Shown here: positions 45,808-54,680 of the stretch, in pieces
Layout of the letters: each line of letters starts with the position of its first letter
How positions within the stretch are numbered: position 1 is the first letter of the stretch
NCBI GenBank assembly: GCA_963575745.1
Contig: CAUYUJ010017960.1
Location: forward strand, 522,204 to 586,203
DNA length: 64,000 bases
Origin: Prorocentrum cordatum
Lineage: Eukaryota > Sar > Dinophyceae > Prorocentrales > Prorocentraceae
Direction of reading: 5' to 3'
Translations under genes and position numbers: made by a program
Notes under the pieces: generated by a model
Seen by the model: only the letters and a program-made list of their open reading frames with translations
What the model was told of the DNA's origin: nothing
Database searches by the model: none

Positions 45808-48341
45808 AGCCAACGCCCCCCTCGGCATCAGCTCGCTCCCACCACGGCACGGGTGCCACTAATCACCCAGACGCCCTGGATGGCGAACCTCATCGTCTAC
45901 GTGACAGCATGCTCCACGCCCAATCGCACGAGCCCCTGTTCAGTCAGGCCGTGCGGGCTGGATCGGACAACTTGAACTTCGATGAGGGGAGCCAACTGCC
46001 ACCTTCACTACCCGTGAAGCGGAGTACGCCTCAGGCTGGGGTCCCACCTCTAGCCCCGCCTACCCACTCCGCACCATCACAGCTACCTCCAGCCCGTATT
46101 ACCAGCACACCATGTCCCACCCTACATGGCACGGAGCCTGTGCCAGACAATGACGTTGAGTACTCCCCCGAGTACGTCAGGGCTGAGAGAGCCAGGCGCG
46201 GCCGAAGGCAACGGCAGCCCTCCACCACGGCAGCGCCAGACAGAGGCCAACCAGCAGTGCTGCCAGTTCTCAGCCAAGGCTCAGTAGCCGAGACCCTCCG
46301 AGGCCGAGGCCGCGTCAATGTCTGCGCCGACGTCGACACCACGACCCTCCACAATATGGAAAGGCTGGCGCTGGAGATGTGCCCATCACGTGAGCTGCCG
46401 ACTATGCGCACACACATCTACACGGACGGCAGCTACAACGGCATCCCACATACAGCCGCCTGGGCAGTTGTTATTGTCGACGAGTATGACGATGGGCGGA
46501 ACTCACGAGGCCCGTTTGGCTTTCGGGGTTTCATTGCTGACAAGGTCACCGAGTCCCTACACGACATGGTAAACAACGAGAAGGTGACGGCATACACAGC
46601 TGAGCTCACGGCAGTGCTTTGGGCACTAGCGTGGGCCCTTGGTCAAGACACCGCCGCGCCCATCGAGATCACGCCTGACGCCCTCAGCGTTATCAACCTG
46701 GCCAAAGGCGAAGCCCAATGCCATGTACATCCGAGGCTGGGGACCGCCATTCGCACGCTTGCTGGCCTCCTCCAACAAGCTCGACCTACTCAGTGGCATC
46801 ATATTAACTCGCACATTGGCCACCCTTGGAACGAGCTTGCAGATGGGATAGCATATCAAGCTTCGGCCAACGACCTGATGGACCCGAATACTGCAGCAGC
46901 GCAGGCGATCGCGCACAACAAGTTCCTTTCCTGGGAATGGTTACGCTCAGCGCCCGATGCGGTCAAGGACGCATACCCACCCATGCGGAACCAAGCCTTC
47001 ATTATCGGGGCCACTCAGCCCCAGGCAGCCCCATGTGCGATCCAGAGGCCCATCAGCACCACCACCAGCAAGGCCGACCTCAGCCTGAATTTGTGCACCT
47101 ACAACTGCAGATCACTCAAAGCCGCCGTCAGCTTCAAGTCGGGCAATGGCAAGGCGGCCAGCAAAAGCAAGCAGAGCATCTCCAAGGTCACGCACCTAGC
47201 AGCGCAGTTTGCTGACATGGGCCTGCACGTGGTGGCCCTCCAGGAGACGCAGAGCGAAGGAGACGTCCGCAACGTTGGAGAATATGCTTGCTACTCCTCA
47301 GGCCACACGCAGCAGAACAGAGGATGCGACATTTGGCTCAACGTCTCCCAGCCGATCAGCGTGAGTGGGACAGCGAAGTACCTAAGTGCCAAAGACACCC
47401 TCGTCCTCCACCAGCACGACAGGCCCTTGATCATCAAGACCCGCGTTGCAGGCACAGACATGGTCATCGCCTCCGCGTGCGCACCCCGCGAAGACTCCCA
47501 GGCGGCTGAGAAGACAGAATTCTGGGAGTCTGCCAAGCGACTGTCTGCCAAGTACCACGTGGACATCTTCATGGGGGACCTGAACGGGCGTCTTGGCGAC
47601 TATGAGTCCCCAAGAGTTGGCGCCAGTGGATGCCCAGAACCGACCAACGGCAGTGGCAAGCACATCATCAGCTTCGCAGCCGACACCGACATGGAGGTCA
47701 TCAACACCACGAAGGATCCAGGCAACAACTCGCATACGCATATCGGATCGAAGGGGCAGCGCCACAGGATCGACTGCATCCTGCTGAGCTCCTCCATCGC
47801 CCCGTACGTTGCGAGCTGCAGCACGGAGCCAGGTCTTGACCGAGGCACAGCTGCACAAGACCACATACCAGTACTCGCCACCCTCAAGTGGGCTGTCTGC
47901 AAGACCACCAAGGCCTCAGGACCGCGGCCCGATCTGACCAACCTAAACAACGATGACGCCAAGGCCAGCTTTAAGGAGATTCTCAAGCAGGCCCCGATCA
48001 CCCCCTGGGAGGTGGACGTCAACACCCACTGCGAGGAGGTCACCAGAGTCGTCAACAATGCGGCCATCCAGGCCTTCGGCAAGGCCGTCAAGGCAGCGAG
48101 GAAGCCCTACGTCACCAAGACTACCATGGGCCTAATCCGAGCCAGGCGCCTCACACTTCGAGTCCATCGCGCAGTGCTCAGAGGAGAAGCCCATGACGAC
48201 CGACCTGGACGACTAGTAGCCCACGCTCACTCTCTTCTTGGAGGCGAGGTCGGGGCCTCACTGGCCCTGTGGAGCAGAGAGAGCGTGGCGACGACGATGG
48301 CACCTTCCACGACATCCACGACTACGCGCACCTCCTCCTGA
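45804..48341 (+). CDS. RNase H plus EEP (AP-like) endonuclease part of the retrotransposon
   Basis: RNase H comes first: 'YTDGS' (Asp208), 'YTAELTAVLWAL' (Glu267), 'TPDALSVI' (Asp292) and 'NELADGIAYQ' (Asp347) give a complete D-E-D-D set. The EEP endonuclease follows: 'NLCTYNCRSL' (~430), 'VALQETQ' (~478), 'MGDLNGRLGD' (~592), 'HRIDCILLS' (~655) and 'AQDHIPVL' (~686), with the expected Asn, Glu, Asp/Asn and His positions. The endonuclease would nick target DNA for target-primed reverse transcription. The frame opens at a GTG; the first ATG is at 45909. It ends in another frame at 48341, overlapping the RT frame by about 70 bases. RNase H placed before the endonuclease is unusual. Confidence 0.8.
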   Translation: MKPTPPSASARSHHGTGATNHPDALDGEPHRLRDSMLHAQSHEPLFSQAVRAGSDNLNFDEGSQLPPSLPVKRSTPQAGVPPLAPPTHSAPSQLPPARITSTPCPTLHGTEPVPDNDVEYSPEYVRAERARRGRRQRQPSTTAAPDRGQPAVLPVLSQGSVAETLRGRGRVNVCADVDTTTLHNMERLALEMCPSRELPTMRTHIYTDGSYNGIPHTAAWAVVIVDEYDDGRNSRGPFGFRGFIADKVTESLHDMVNNEKVTAYTAELTAVLWALAWALGQDTAAPIEITPDALSVINLAKGEAQCHVHPRLGTAIRTLAGLLQQARPTQWHHINSHIGHPWNELADGIAYQASANDLMDPNTAAAQAIAHNKFLSWEWLRSAPDAVKDAYPPMRNQAFIIGATQPQAAPCAIQRPISTTTSKADLSLNLCTYNCRSLKAAVSFKSGNGKAASKSKQSISKVTHLAAQFADMGLHVVALQETQSEGDVRNVGEYACYSSGHTQQNRGCDIWLNVSQPISVSGTAKYLSAKDTLVLHQHDRPLIIKTRVAGTDMVIASACAPREDSQAAEKTEFWESAKRLSAKYHVDIFMGDLNGRLGDYESPRVGASGCPEPTNGSGKHIISFAADTDMEVINTTKDPGNNSHTHIGSKGQRHRIDCILLSSSIAPYVASCSTEPGLDRGTAAQDHIPVLATLKWAVCKTTKASGPRPDLTNLNNDDAKASFKEILKQAPITPWEVDVNTHCEEVTRVVNNAAIQAFGKAVKAARKPYVTKTTMGLIRARRLTLRVHRAVLRGEAHDDRPGRLVAHAHSLLGGEVGASLALWSRESVATTMAPSTTSTTTRTSS

Positions 48342-51300
48342 ACTGGACGATCTCGCCCATGGTCTACGCCATGGCCATCCTCTCCTTCCTCACCAGGTCT
48401 GGGCTGCTCGTTGCCTCGGCCGTCGAGAAGGACCGCAGCGCCTTCCTCAGCCGGCTAGCCTCAACTGCGTCCTCCGCCTCTGCTGCGAACGACGCTGCGG
48501 CCCAGTGGAAGGCCTATCGCGACCTATTAAGGTACGGCGGGAGGAAAGCGAAGTTCCCAGCAGGAAAGCCGATGAGGCTCGACAAGGATGGAGAGGTGAT
48601 CCACAACTCCCAGGACATGGCGGACCAGGAGCTCAACCATTTCGCGAAGATGCAGGCAGGCAAGATCGTGACAGCGGATGATCTCGCCAATAAGTATAAT
48701 CATGACAGCAAGACCAGGCCCTTCGACGGCACGTTGGATCTCTCCATGGCGACGCCCCTGGCCGTCTGCCAGGCCCAGTTCGCCGCGGCCAAGGCTGGGG
48801 CGCAAGGAGGCCCTGACGGACTCACGAACGCCGTCCTCAGGGCGGCCCCTACAGAGGCAGCCACGCTGCTGCAACCCCTTTTCGCCAAGGTGGCGACCAC
48901 CGCACGGGAGCCGCTGAGCTTCAAGGGCGGGGATCTGGTCGCCATCCCCAAAGGAAAAGGCGACCCACGATACCTCCTAGCGCACCGCGAGATCCTCTTA
49001 AACAGCGTCCCGGGCAAGCACCACCATAAATACCTAAGGGCCATGCTCAACACTACCCTCGCCATAGCGCTGGAGGACATCCAGGTTGGCGGCCGGCCGA
49101 AGCGAGGGGCTGACATGGCGGCCCTGGCAGCGCGCCTCTTCACAGAGAGAAGCCAGGCCCAAGGGAAGTGCTCCATGATCAGCTGCTACGACTTAAAGGA
49201 AGCCTTCTACTCGGTTGTCGTCCAGCTGGTCCACGGCATCCCAGGCGAGGAGGACGAAGTCAAGGAGGTGCTAGATAACCTAGAAGTTCCCCTATGGGCC
49301 CAGCCACAATTGGAGCACCTCATGGCCAACCCAGGGATACTAGACACAGTGTTGGACGGCTCCCACCTGGCTGCCCTCATAGCAGAAGGGTATCGCAACA
49401 GGTGGACACCGCACAGGTTCTCCCAGAACTTCATGGCGCCGCACAAGGGCACGAGGCCTGGCGTGCCCCTAGCCGACGCGGACTTCAATCTGCTCTTCGG
49501 CCGAGTCCACCGCATGATTGACAGCTACCTTACGCAGCGAGGGCTAAGGGCCCAGGGCAAGCCCCTAGAGAGCAGCTTCGCATGCGACACCGACCCTACA
49601 GACGGACCACTCCAGGAGCACGAACCTCACGGCCTATCGTTCGTCGACGACCTCACGGGCATGCACGTGTTCACCAGCCCCGATCACATTCAGTCCGAGG
49701 CCACGGGGTTCTGCGAAGCCGTCTACTGCGCCACCAGCACCTTCGGCCTCCAGCTGCAGCCCACCAAGACCAAGGTGATGATCGACTTCAGTGGGCCTGG
49801 GAGCCGGCAAGCTCGGGCCAGCTTCTATTCCAATGGAGTGCCGAGGATCGAGGTCCCTCTCGCGGAGAGCCACGTCGAGGTTGTCCGCCACCACAAGCTC
49901 CTCGGGACCTACGCAACCGACAATGCATCCCCTGGGGTGGATATCGCAGTGAAGGTAGCCACCGCGGCGACATCCACGCGGCCTCTAAATCGTGAAGTCC
50001 ACCGTCGCTCAGAGCTGGCCGTCAAAGACAAAGCCTACCTAGCCGACAGTGTGGTGCTATCCCAGCTGCTATACAATGCGTCTACCTGGCCTGAACTCAC
50101 AGAAGGCCAGGCCAGGAATTTCAACAACCAGTATGTCGTGAACTACGCTGCCGCACAGAGGATCACTTGGAAAGTACGACAGAAGAAGGAGGTCACGAAC
50201 ACCCAGATCCTCGAAGGAGTCGACAAGCTGCCCCCCGAGATCGTCCTACGTCTTGAGAGACTACGACTATTCGGTAGATGCCTCAACTGGGGACCCCTGC
50301 ACCTCCGCCGACTACTCAGCCAAGCATGGGACGGGAGTTACGGCTGGGTGGCTCTGCTCCGCCGCGACTTAGACTGGGTCCGCGACCGCACAGGACCTGA
50401 CGAGCGCGGTGGAGCACACACGCTCGAAGACTGGAAGGACTGGGCCAGGAACGACTACAAAAGCTACCTCAGCGCAGTCAAGAAAGCTTGCCAACGCGGC
50501 AAAGCCCGCCAGTACGATCACGACCACCACGCTCGATGGCGGCTACGACTCCAGCGGTGGACAAACACGGAAGCCATCTCGCCCTTCCCAGACCAGCACT
50601 TCGAGCAGCAGCGCAAGTACCTCTGCTACCACTGCGGACGTACTGAACTCAGCGCAGCAGTGCTACGAGCCCACATCACCAAGGACCAGACCTCGTCGGG
50701 GCATCCTATCTCGTGGGCAACTGGTTCGGTCTGCTACGGATGCGGCATGGACTACCACACCACGAACAGGCTGGTCAAGCACTTGCTGCGGGTGCGTAGG
50801 TGCGCTCGACACTGGCGAAAAACACGTCCAGCACTCCTCAGCAAAGCCGAGCTGCAGCACAACCAGCAAGTGGTGCGCGACCAGCAGCAGGCGAACAGAA
50901 GGGCTGGCAGGCCCATCGACTGGGCAGAGAAGCCTGCAGTCCCTGCTCGTCCTCCAGAAATACACACGGACGACGACAGCGACGACAGCAATGGCGGCCA
51001 CTACGAGAGCCTCGAGCTCCCCTTCATCGAGGAGCCACCGCCGCCGCCAGCTGCTGCACCCAGGCCCAGGCCAGCTCGGACTCTATACGTGCTGCATTTG
51101 TTCAGCGGTCGTCGCCGAGAGGGAGACGTTCAGGACTGGTTCGACCGTATAAGCAGTCGGGCCTCATGCGACATGCACATGCTCAGCCTGGACGTTGTCA
51201 ACGACCCGACCTTCGGCGACCTGACATCAGAAGTCGCAGTCCACAAGTGGCGAGGCATGGCACAAGCAGGGGGGATTGCAGGAGTCATCGGCGGACCGCC

Positions 51301-52468
51301 GTGCGAGGCTTGGAGCCGCGCGCGCCACCTGCCTCCCAATGACTGCAGGGGTCGCCCGCCAAGACCCCTAAGGAGCAGCAGCAGCTTGTGGGGCATCCGC
51401 TACCTTCCCCGTCCAGAGATGGAACAAGTAGCGATAGGCAATCGCCTATACAGGACACAGCTGGAGCTCATGTATATGCGCCTCAACCTTGGCGCCCCAG
51501 GCATGCTCGAGCACCCGGGCGAGCCCGCCGAGGAGCACTTCGCCAGCTCCTGGAGAATCCCCGAGACGCGCCGCCTCCTGGGCCAGCAGGGAGTCGAGCT
51601 GATCACCTTCGACCAGTGCACCTGTGGAGCGCGTTCGAGGAAGTCCACAAGCCTGCTGGCGGTATCCCTCCCAACTCTCCGATCGGAAATAAGTAGACTG
51701 CCTGGAGGCGGGAGGTGCTTCCACACGGCCTCCTACCACGCGGAGCTGGCGGGCATCAACGACGACGGCCAGTGGCGCACCGCGGCAGCCAAGGAGTACC
51801 CGAACAGGTTGTGCCAGGCCATCGCGACTGCACTGGCGAAGCAGATAAGGTGGCGCTTTGGCGAATCGCCTAGCGACGCCAACGGATGGCACATCGACGA
51901 CGATGTGGCCCACTTCTTCCAGCCGCCCGACCGCTACAAGACCAGGGAGATGGGCCAGGACTACCACCGTGGCCCAGCGAGGCGAGGGAGCGCCCCGACC
52001 TGGTTGGAGGAGGCGAGGGAGTGGGCCCTACAGGACCGACCCGACAAGGCAATGGGCAGGACCACCAACTCGACGGGAGCTGATCGAGCACAGGCTGACG
52101 ACGCGGATCGCGACGAAGAGCCCTGGCGACAAGTACAAAAGGGTCAGGACGCAAGTCCTGAGGAAGCCCCGAGTGCGAGGGAACACCTCAGGCTACGTCG
52201 CCAAGTTTTGCACAAGTTGTCAGGGCGCAAATCCTGGGGAAGCCCCGGATGCGAGGGAACACCCCAGGCACACGTCGCCACGTTTCGCAGCAGTGATGGA
52301 CACGACCGCCGTGCAGCCAGGGCTCAGAGGTACCAGCCAGACGACATGCCAACTACACCAAGTACAAGTCAACGCTGCCCTGGCGAGGCAAGGATCAAAC
52401 TTCGAGACGGGCTCGAAGGGTGGGGGGGCAGGACGAGCACTGCCCGCGCCTACCAGGGGGGATGGTGA
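48269..52468 (+). CDS. Reverse transcriptase, Cys/His fingers and cytosine-methyltransferase-like domain
   Basis: RT motifs run in order: 'GGPDGLTNAVL' (~178), 'LVAIPKGKGDPR…SVPGK' (~222-255), motif A 'CYDLKEAFYSV' (Asp308), motif B 'GTRPGVPLADADFNLLF' (~392), motif C 'FVDD' (Asp460/461), motif D 'GLQLQPTKTKV' and motif E 'HHKLLGTY' (~540). Two Cys/His fingers follow ('CYHCGRTE…H', ~785; 'CYGCGMDY…H', ~829). From ~936 a Rossmann-like domain shows 'LHLFSGRR' (motif I-like), 'LSLDV' (motif II-like), 'GGPPCEAWSRAR' (~1007; PC of the C5-methyltransferase catalytic loop), 'EHPGEP' (~1080; ENV position) and 'CTCGARSRKST' (~1115; motif VIII-like). The frame opens at GTG, so it probably continues the preceding frame. 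Methyltransferase activity is inferred. Confidence 0.8.
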   Translation: MEQRERGDDDGTFHDIHDYAHLLLNWTISPMVYAMAILSFLTRSGLLVASAVEKDRSAFLSRLASTASSASAANDAAAQWKAYRDLLRYGGRKAKFPAGKPMRLDKDGEVIHNSQDMADQELNHFAKMQAGKIVTADDLANKYNHDSKTRPFDGTLDLSMATPLAVCQAQFAAAKAGAQGGPDGLTNAVLRAAPTEAATLLQPLFAKVATTAREPLSFKGGDLVAIPKGKGDPRYLLAHREILLNSVPGKHHHKYLRAMLNTTLAIALEDIQVGGRPKRGADMAALAARLFTERSQAQGKCSMISCYDLKEAFYSVVVQLVHGIPGEEDEVKEVLDNLEVPLWAQPQLEHLMANPGILDTVLDGSHLAALIAEGYRNRWTPHRFSQNFMAPHKGTRPGVPLADADFNLLFGRVHRMIDSYLTQRGLRAQGKPLESSFACDTDPTDGPLQEHEPHGLSFVDDLTGMHVFTSPDHIQSEATGFCEAVYCATSTFGLQLQPTKTKVMIDFSGPGSRQARASFYSNGVPRIEVPLAESHVEVVRHHKLLGTYATDNASPGVDIAVKVATAATSTRPLNREVHRRSELAVKDKAYLADSVVLSQLLYNASTWPELTEGQARNFNNQYVVNYAAAQRITWKVRQKKEVTNTQILEGVDKLPPEIVLRLERLRLFGRCLNWGPLHLRRLLSQAWDGSYGWVALLRRDLDWVRDRTGPDERGGAHTLEDWKDWARNDYKSYLSAVKKACQRGKARQYDHDHHARWRLRLQRWTNTEAISPFPDQHFEQQRKYLCYHCGRTELSAAVLRAHITKDQTSSGHPISWATGSVCYGCGMDYHTTNRLVKHLLRVRRCARHWRKTRPALLSKAELQHNQQVVRDQQQANRRAGRPIDWAEKPAVPARPPEIHTDDDSDDSNGGHYESLELPFIEEPPPPPAAAPRPRPARTLYVLHLFSGRRREGDVQDWFDRISSRASCDMHMLSLDVVNDPTFGDLTSEVAVHKWRGMAQAGGIAGVIGGPPCEAWSRARHLPPNDCRGRPPRPLRSSSSLWGIRYLPRPEMEQVAIGNRLYRTQLELMYMRLNLGAPGMLEHPGEPAEEHFASSWRIPETRRLLGQQGVELITFDQCTCGARSRKSTSLLAVSLPTLRSEISRLPGGGRCFHTASYHAELAGINDDGQWRTAAAKEYPNRLCQAIATALAKQIRWRFGESPSDANGWHIDDDVAHFFQPPDRYKTREMGQDYHRGPARRGSAPTWLEEAREWALQDRPDKAMGRTTNSTGADRAQADDADRDEEPWRQVQKGQDASPEEAPSAREHLRLRRQVLHKLSGRKSWGSPGCEGTPQAHVATFRSSDGHDRRAARAQRYQPDDMPTTPSTSQRCPGEARIKLRDGLEGWGGRTSTARAYQGGW
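52145..52285 (+). repeat. Two tandem hairpin units with compensatory changes
   Basis: Units at 52145-52210 and 52221-52286 have a 76-base period. Each contains a first hairpin (in unit 1 'caggac-gcaa-gtcctg') and a second stem, 'ctgagg…cctcag' in unit 1 and 'ctgggg…ccccag' in unit 2, where both sides changed together. Flanking 'aagcccc' and 'gcgagggaacacc' are conserved. The paired change supports selection on RNA structure. It lies at the end of the open frame, likely in what functions as the 3' end of the element RNA. No known ribozyme family is matched. Confidence 0.6.
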
Positions 52469-52469
52469 G

Positions 52470-53360
52470 GGGCAGGGGGGGGGGGGGGTAGGACGCAACT
52501 ACCTGCGCCCCCGCGGTCCGCCCTAGCTCGCCACCCCCACCATTCCCATGGCGGAGATGGAGCTCCCGAGCGCCCAAGTGCGAAGCATAGGGCAGCCGAG
52601 ACCTTCCTCATCGATAACAGAAGAATCACTGGGCCTGGGGTTCGCCCCCACCGAGGGCACTGTGACCCCTAGCCATAGCGGGACGAGGTGGGGCCGCCAA
52701 GAACCCCACTTGAAGTCGGTGCATGGAGGCCTGAGTGCGCCTCCAACCTATTCCACCTACCAGCAACAAGCCGATCCCCAACGACCTGTAACCAGCACGA
52801 CAAGTACCTCAGCGGCTGAGTCGAGCACCAGGAGCCTGAGCCCCACACAGTCAAACAGTTCCACTCGACCAGCGCGACCGAGCCCAGTACAAAGAGCCTG
52901 CCATCACCGAGCCAAACGACCACTGGATCATCGATGCCGAGTTGAACGGAGTGAATGGAGCGAATGGAGAAGGTTCATCATACCGAGACAAGTACTGCCA
53001 CTTCGACCAGCACGACGGTGCCGAGTACCACAGGGTCGGGGCCAGCTAGTCAGCCACTGCTTCAATCAGAGCGACGGCCCGAGCACCACAAGCTTGGCAT
53101 CACAGTCACAAAGCGTATTGCGAGGACCAGCACTACCGAGTCGAGGACAACAGATAGTGCTACTGGGTCAAGCCATACCAGAATGACTAGTGACTGGGTC
53201 GAGGGCCACAGGGTTGGGCACAGCAGAGTCAACAATAATTTCGACCAGCATAACTGAGTCGAGTACCACAAGCTCGAGGGCAACAGAATCATGCTCTACT
53301 ACAAGACCAAGGACCACCGACGTGGCCCAGTGAGGGGGCCGAGCCGTCGGGGTCCCGAGG
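52470..53360 (+). other. Probable 3' region of the retrotransposon
   Basis: After the TGA/TAG region the sequence is made of loosely repeated 'accgagtcgag', 'agcaccag' and 'cacaaagc' words without a long plus-strand frame of note. It is likely the 3' untranslated region. The end of the element is not marked by poly-A and is set only where this texture stops. Confidence 0.4.
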
Positions 53361-53370
53361 GACATAATTT

Positions 53371-53462
53371 GGTGCCACCCCCATTACCCCCAGCCGCCTC
53401 ATCTTCCAATTATGGCTTCCTGGTTCGGGCCCTGTGCTTGTGGGGGTAAAGGGGGTGGCACG
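53371..53462. repeat. Inverted repeat, 20 of 22 bases paired
   Basis: Positions 53371-53392 ('ggtgccacccccattacc…') pair with 53441-53462, with two mismatches, around a loop of about 48 bases. It lies just beyond the likely 3' end of the large retrotransposon and may be a small foldback element or a structure in the flanking DNA. Confidence 0.6.
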
Positions 53463-54680
53463 CCAGGCGAGCCCTGGCCCACCGTGCTCCAAGGCCTGCG
53501 CACTGCCGCCCAGGACAGGTGACGCAGCTGGCCAGGCTGCTATCCTGGGCGGCAGCGCATCGGGCCAGAGGGCGAGATGCAGGCCATTGGACCCCGCTCC
53601 CTCTTCTTGGGACCCGCGCAGGCCCTCTCCCTCCCTCCTTGCGGGGTCCACTGGTGCCTGGCCTTTAGCGTCACTGGGGCCTCGCCCTCCCGCTCTTCCT
53701 CTGCCCCGAGTGATCCTGGAGGCCCTTTCCTCTCCCCCTGGGCGGGGTCCCCCCCCCGGCGCCGAGGGCGCCCGCGTGTCGGCCGCGCGCGCGGCTAGGC
53801 TCGGGCGCAGAGGCGCCTCGGTTGCGGCTCAGGGAGCGGATCCCTCATGCCGCCGCAAACAGCGGAAACAACAGCGGAGGAGGACGAGGAGGAGGAGGAG
53901 GTGGAAGAGGAAGAGGGGGAGGAGGATGTGGAGGTGGAGGAGGAGGAGGAGGAGGAGGAGTAGGAGGAGGAGGAGGAGGCCCGACGACGACACATCGCCC
54001 TGGCACCGCGGGCGAGGCCGGGCCAGTCAGATCGGCAACCGAGCGGTGATCCGAAGAGGGCGCCCCTGCGCGGCGGCTCTCGCGGGCCGATGGCGCGGCC
54101 CGCCGCGTGGAAAAAAAGGTGCCTCGCACCGGTAACCGGCTTCGCGCCATCGGGCGGTCTCTCGCCTGGTCCGCCGACCGCCCGTCGCGGGAAGACAATG
54201 GAAATCCGAGCACGTCGGCGATGACGCACCTGACCAGCATCCCCGCAATGCCTGACACGGCGACGCCAACGCACCACGCAGCAATGCAGAGCAGCGAGCG
54301 CGCCAATGACGCGCGCGAAGACACCCCAGGGATCGCCACCTATTGTTGCGATGGAGGTCGCCCTACTGGAGCGACGCGAGCGAAGGGCGCCCGTCTGCAC
54401 ATGAAACGAAGACGGCCCCTCGCGGGCGGGCCGTGAATCGCCTGCCACCCACTTCAGCCGTGGGTTCCCTGACAGGGGGGGTCGCGGGGATGGCGTTCCC
54501 AAGGTGAGCGCGCGCCATGTTTCCAAGCCAAGCGAGCAGGTGAATGCGCGCAACCCCGCGGTCGCCCGCTCCCGCCTGTCGCCCAAGAATCCCGCGCCAA
54601 TCAACACTGTGACCGCGACAGACCGCCGCCAGAATCGAACCGCTTCTGGCGGCGGCCCGTCGCGGTCACAGAGTTGATTG
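53463..54680. repeat. GC-rich stretch with (GGA)n tract at 53877-53975
   Basis: About 100 bases of GGA with GTGGAG interruptions are flanked by GC-rich sequence open in several frames. No domain is recognised. A 22-base inverted repeat ('gaccgcgacagaccgccgcc' type) occurs around 54611-54668. Confidence 0.55.

Larger units (their letters stand above)
39751..53360 (+). mobile_element. ~13-kb non-LTR retrotransposon with RNase H, endonuclease, RT, fingers and methyltransferase-like domain
   Basis: The plus strand carries a consecutive series of long frames: a coiled-coil ORF1-like region (39751-44128, with one frame change), a Ser/Pro/Thr linker (to ~45807), RNase H plus EEP endonuclease (45804-48341) and RT plus zinc fingers plus a methyltransferase-like domain (48269-52468). 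No LTRs are seen. The frames overlap or abut, and none of the later ones starts with a convincing ATG, so the whole may be one or two polyproteins interrupted by indels or read through by frameshifting. The 5' boundary is placed only at the first coding sequence and the 3' boundary only by loss of element-like text near 53360. All RT and RNase H catalytic residues are present, so this copy is recent. Confidence 0.75.

Noticed and set aside
52150-52210. Hammerhead ribozyme candidate ('ctgagga' matches CUGANGA)
   Set aside because: The second unit reads 'ctgggga', breaking the core, and the required GAAA box and cleavage-site arrangement are absent.
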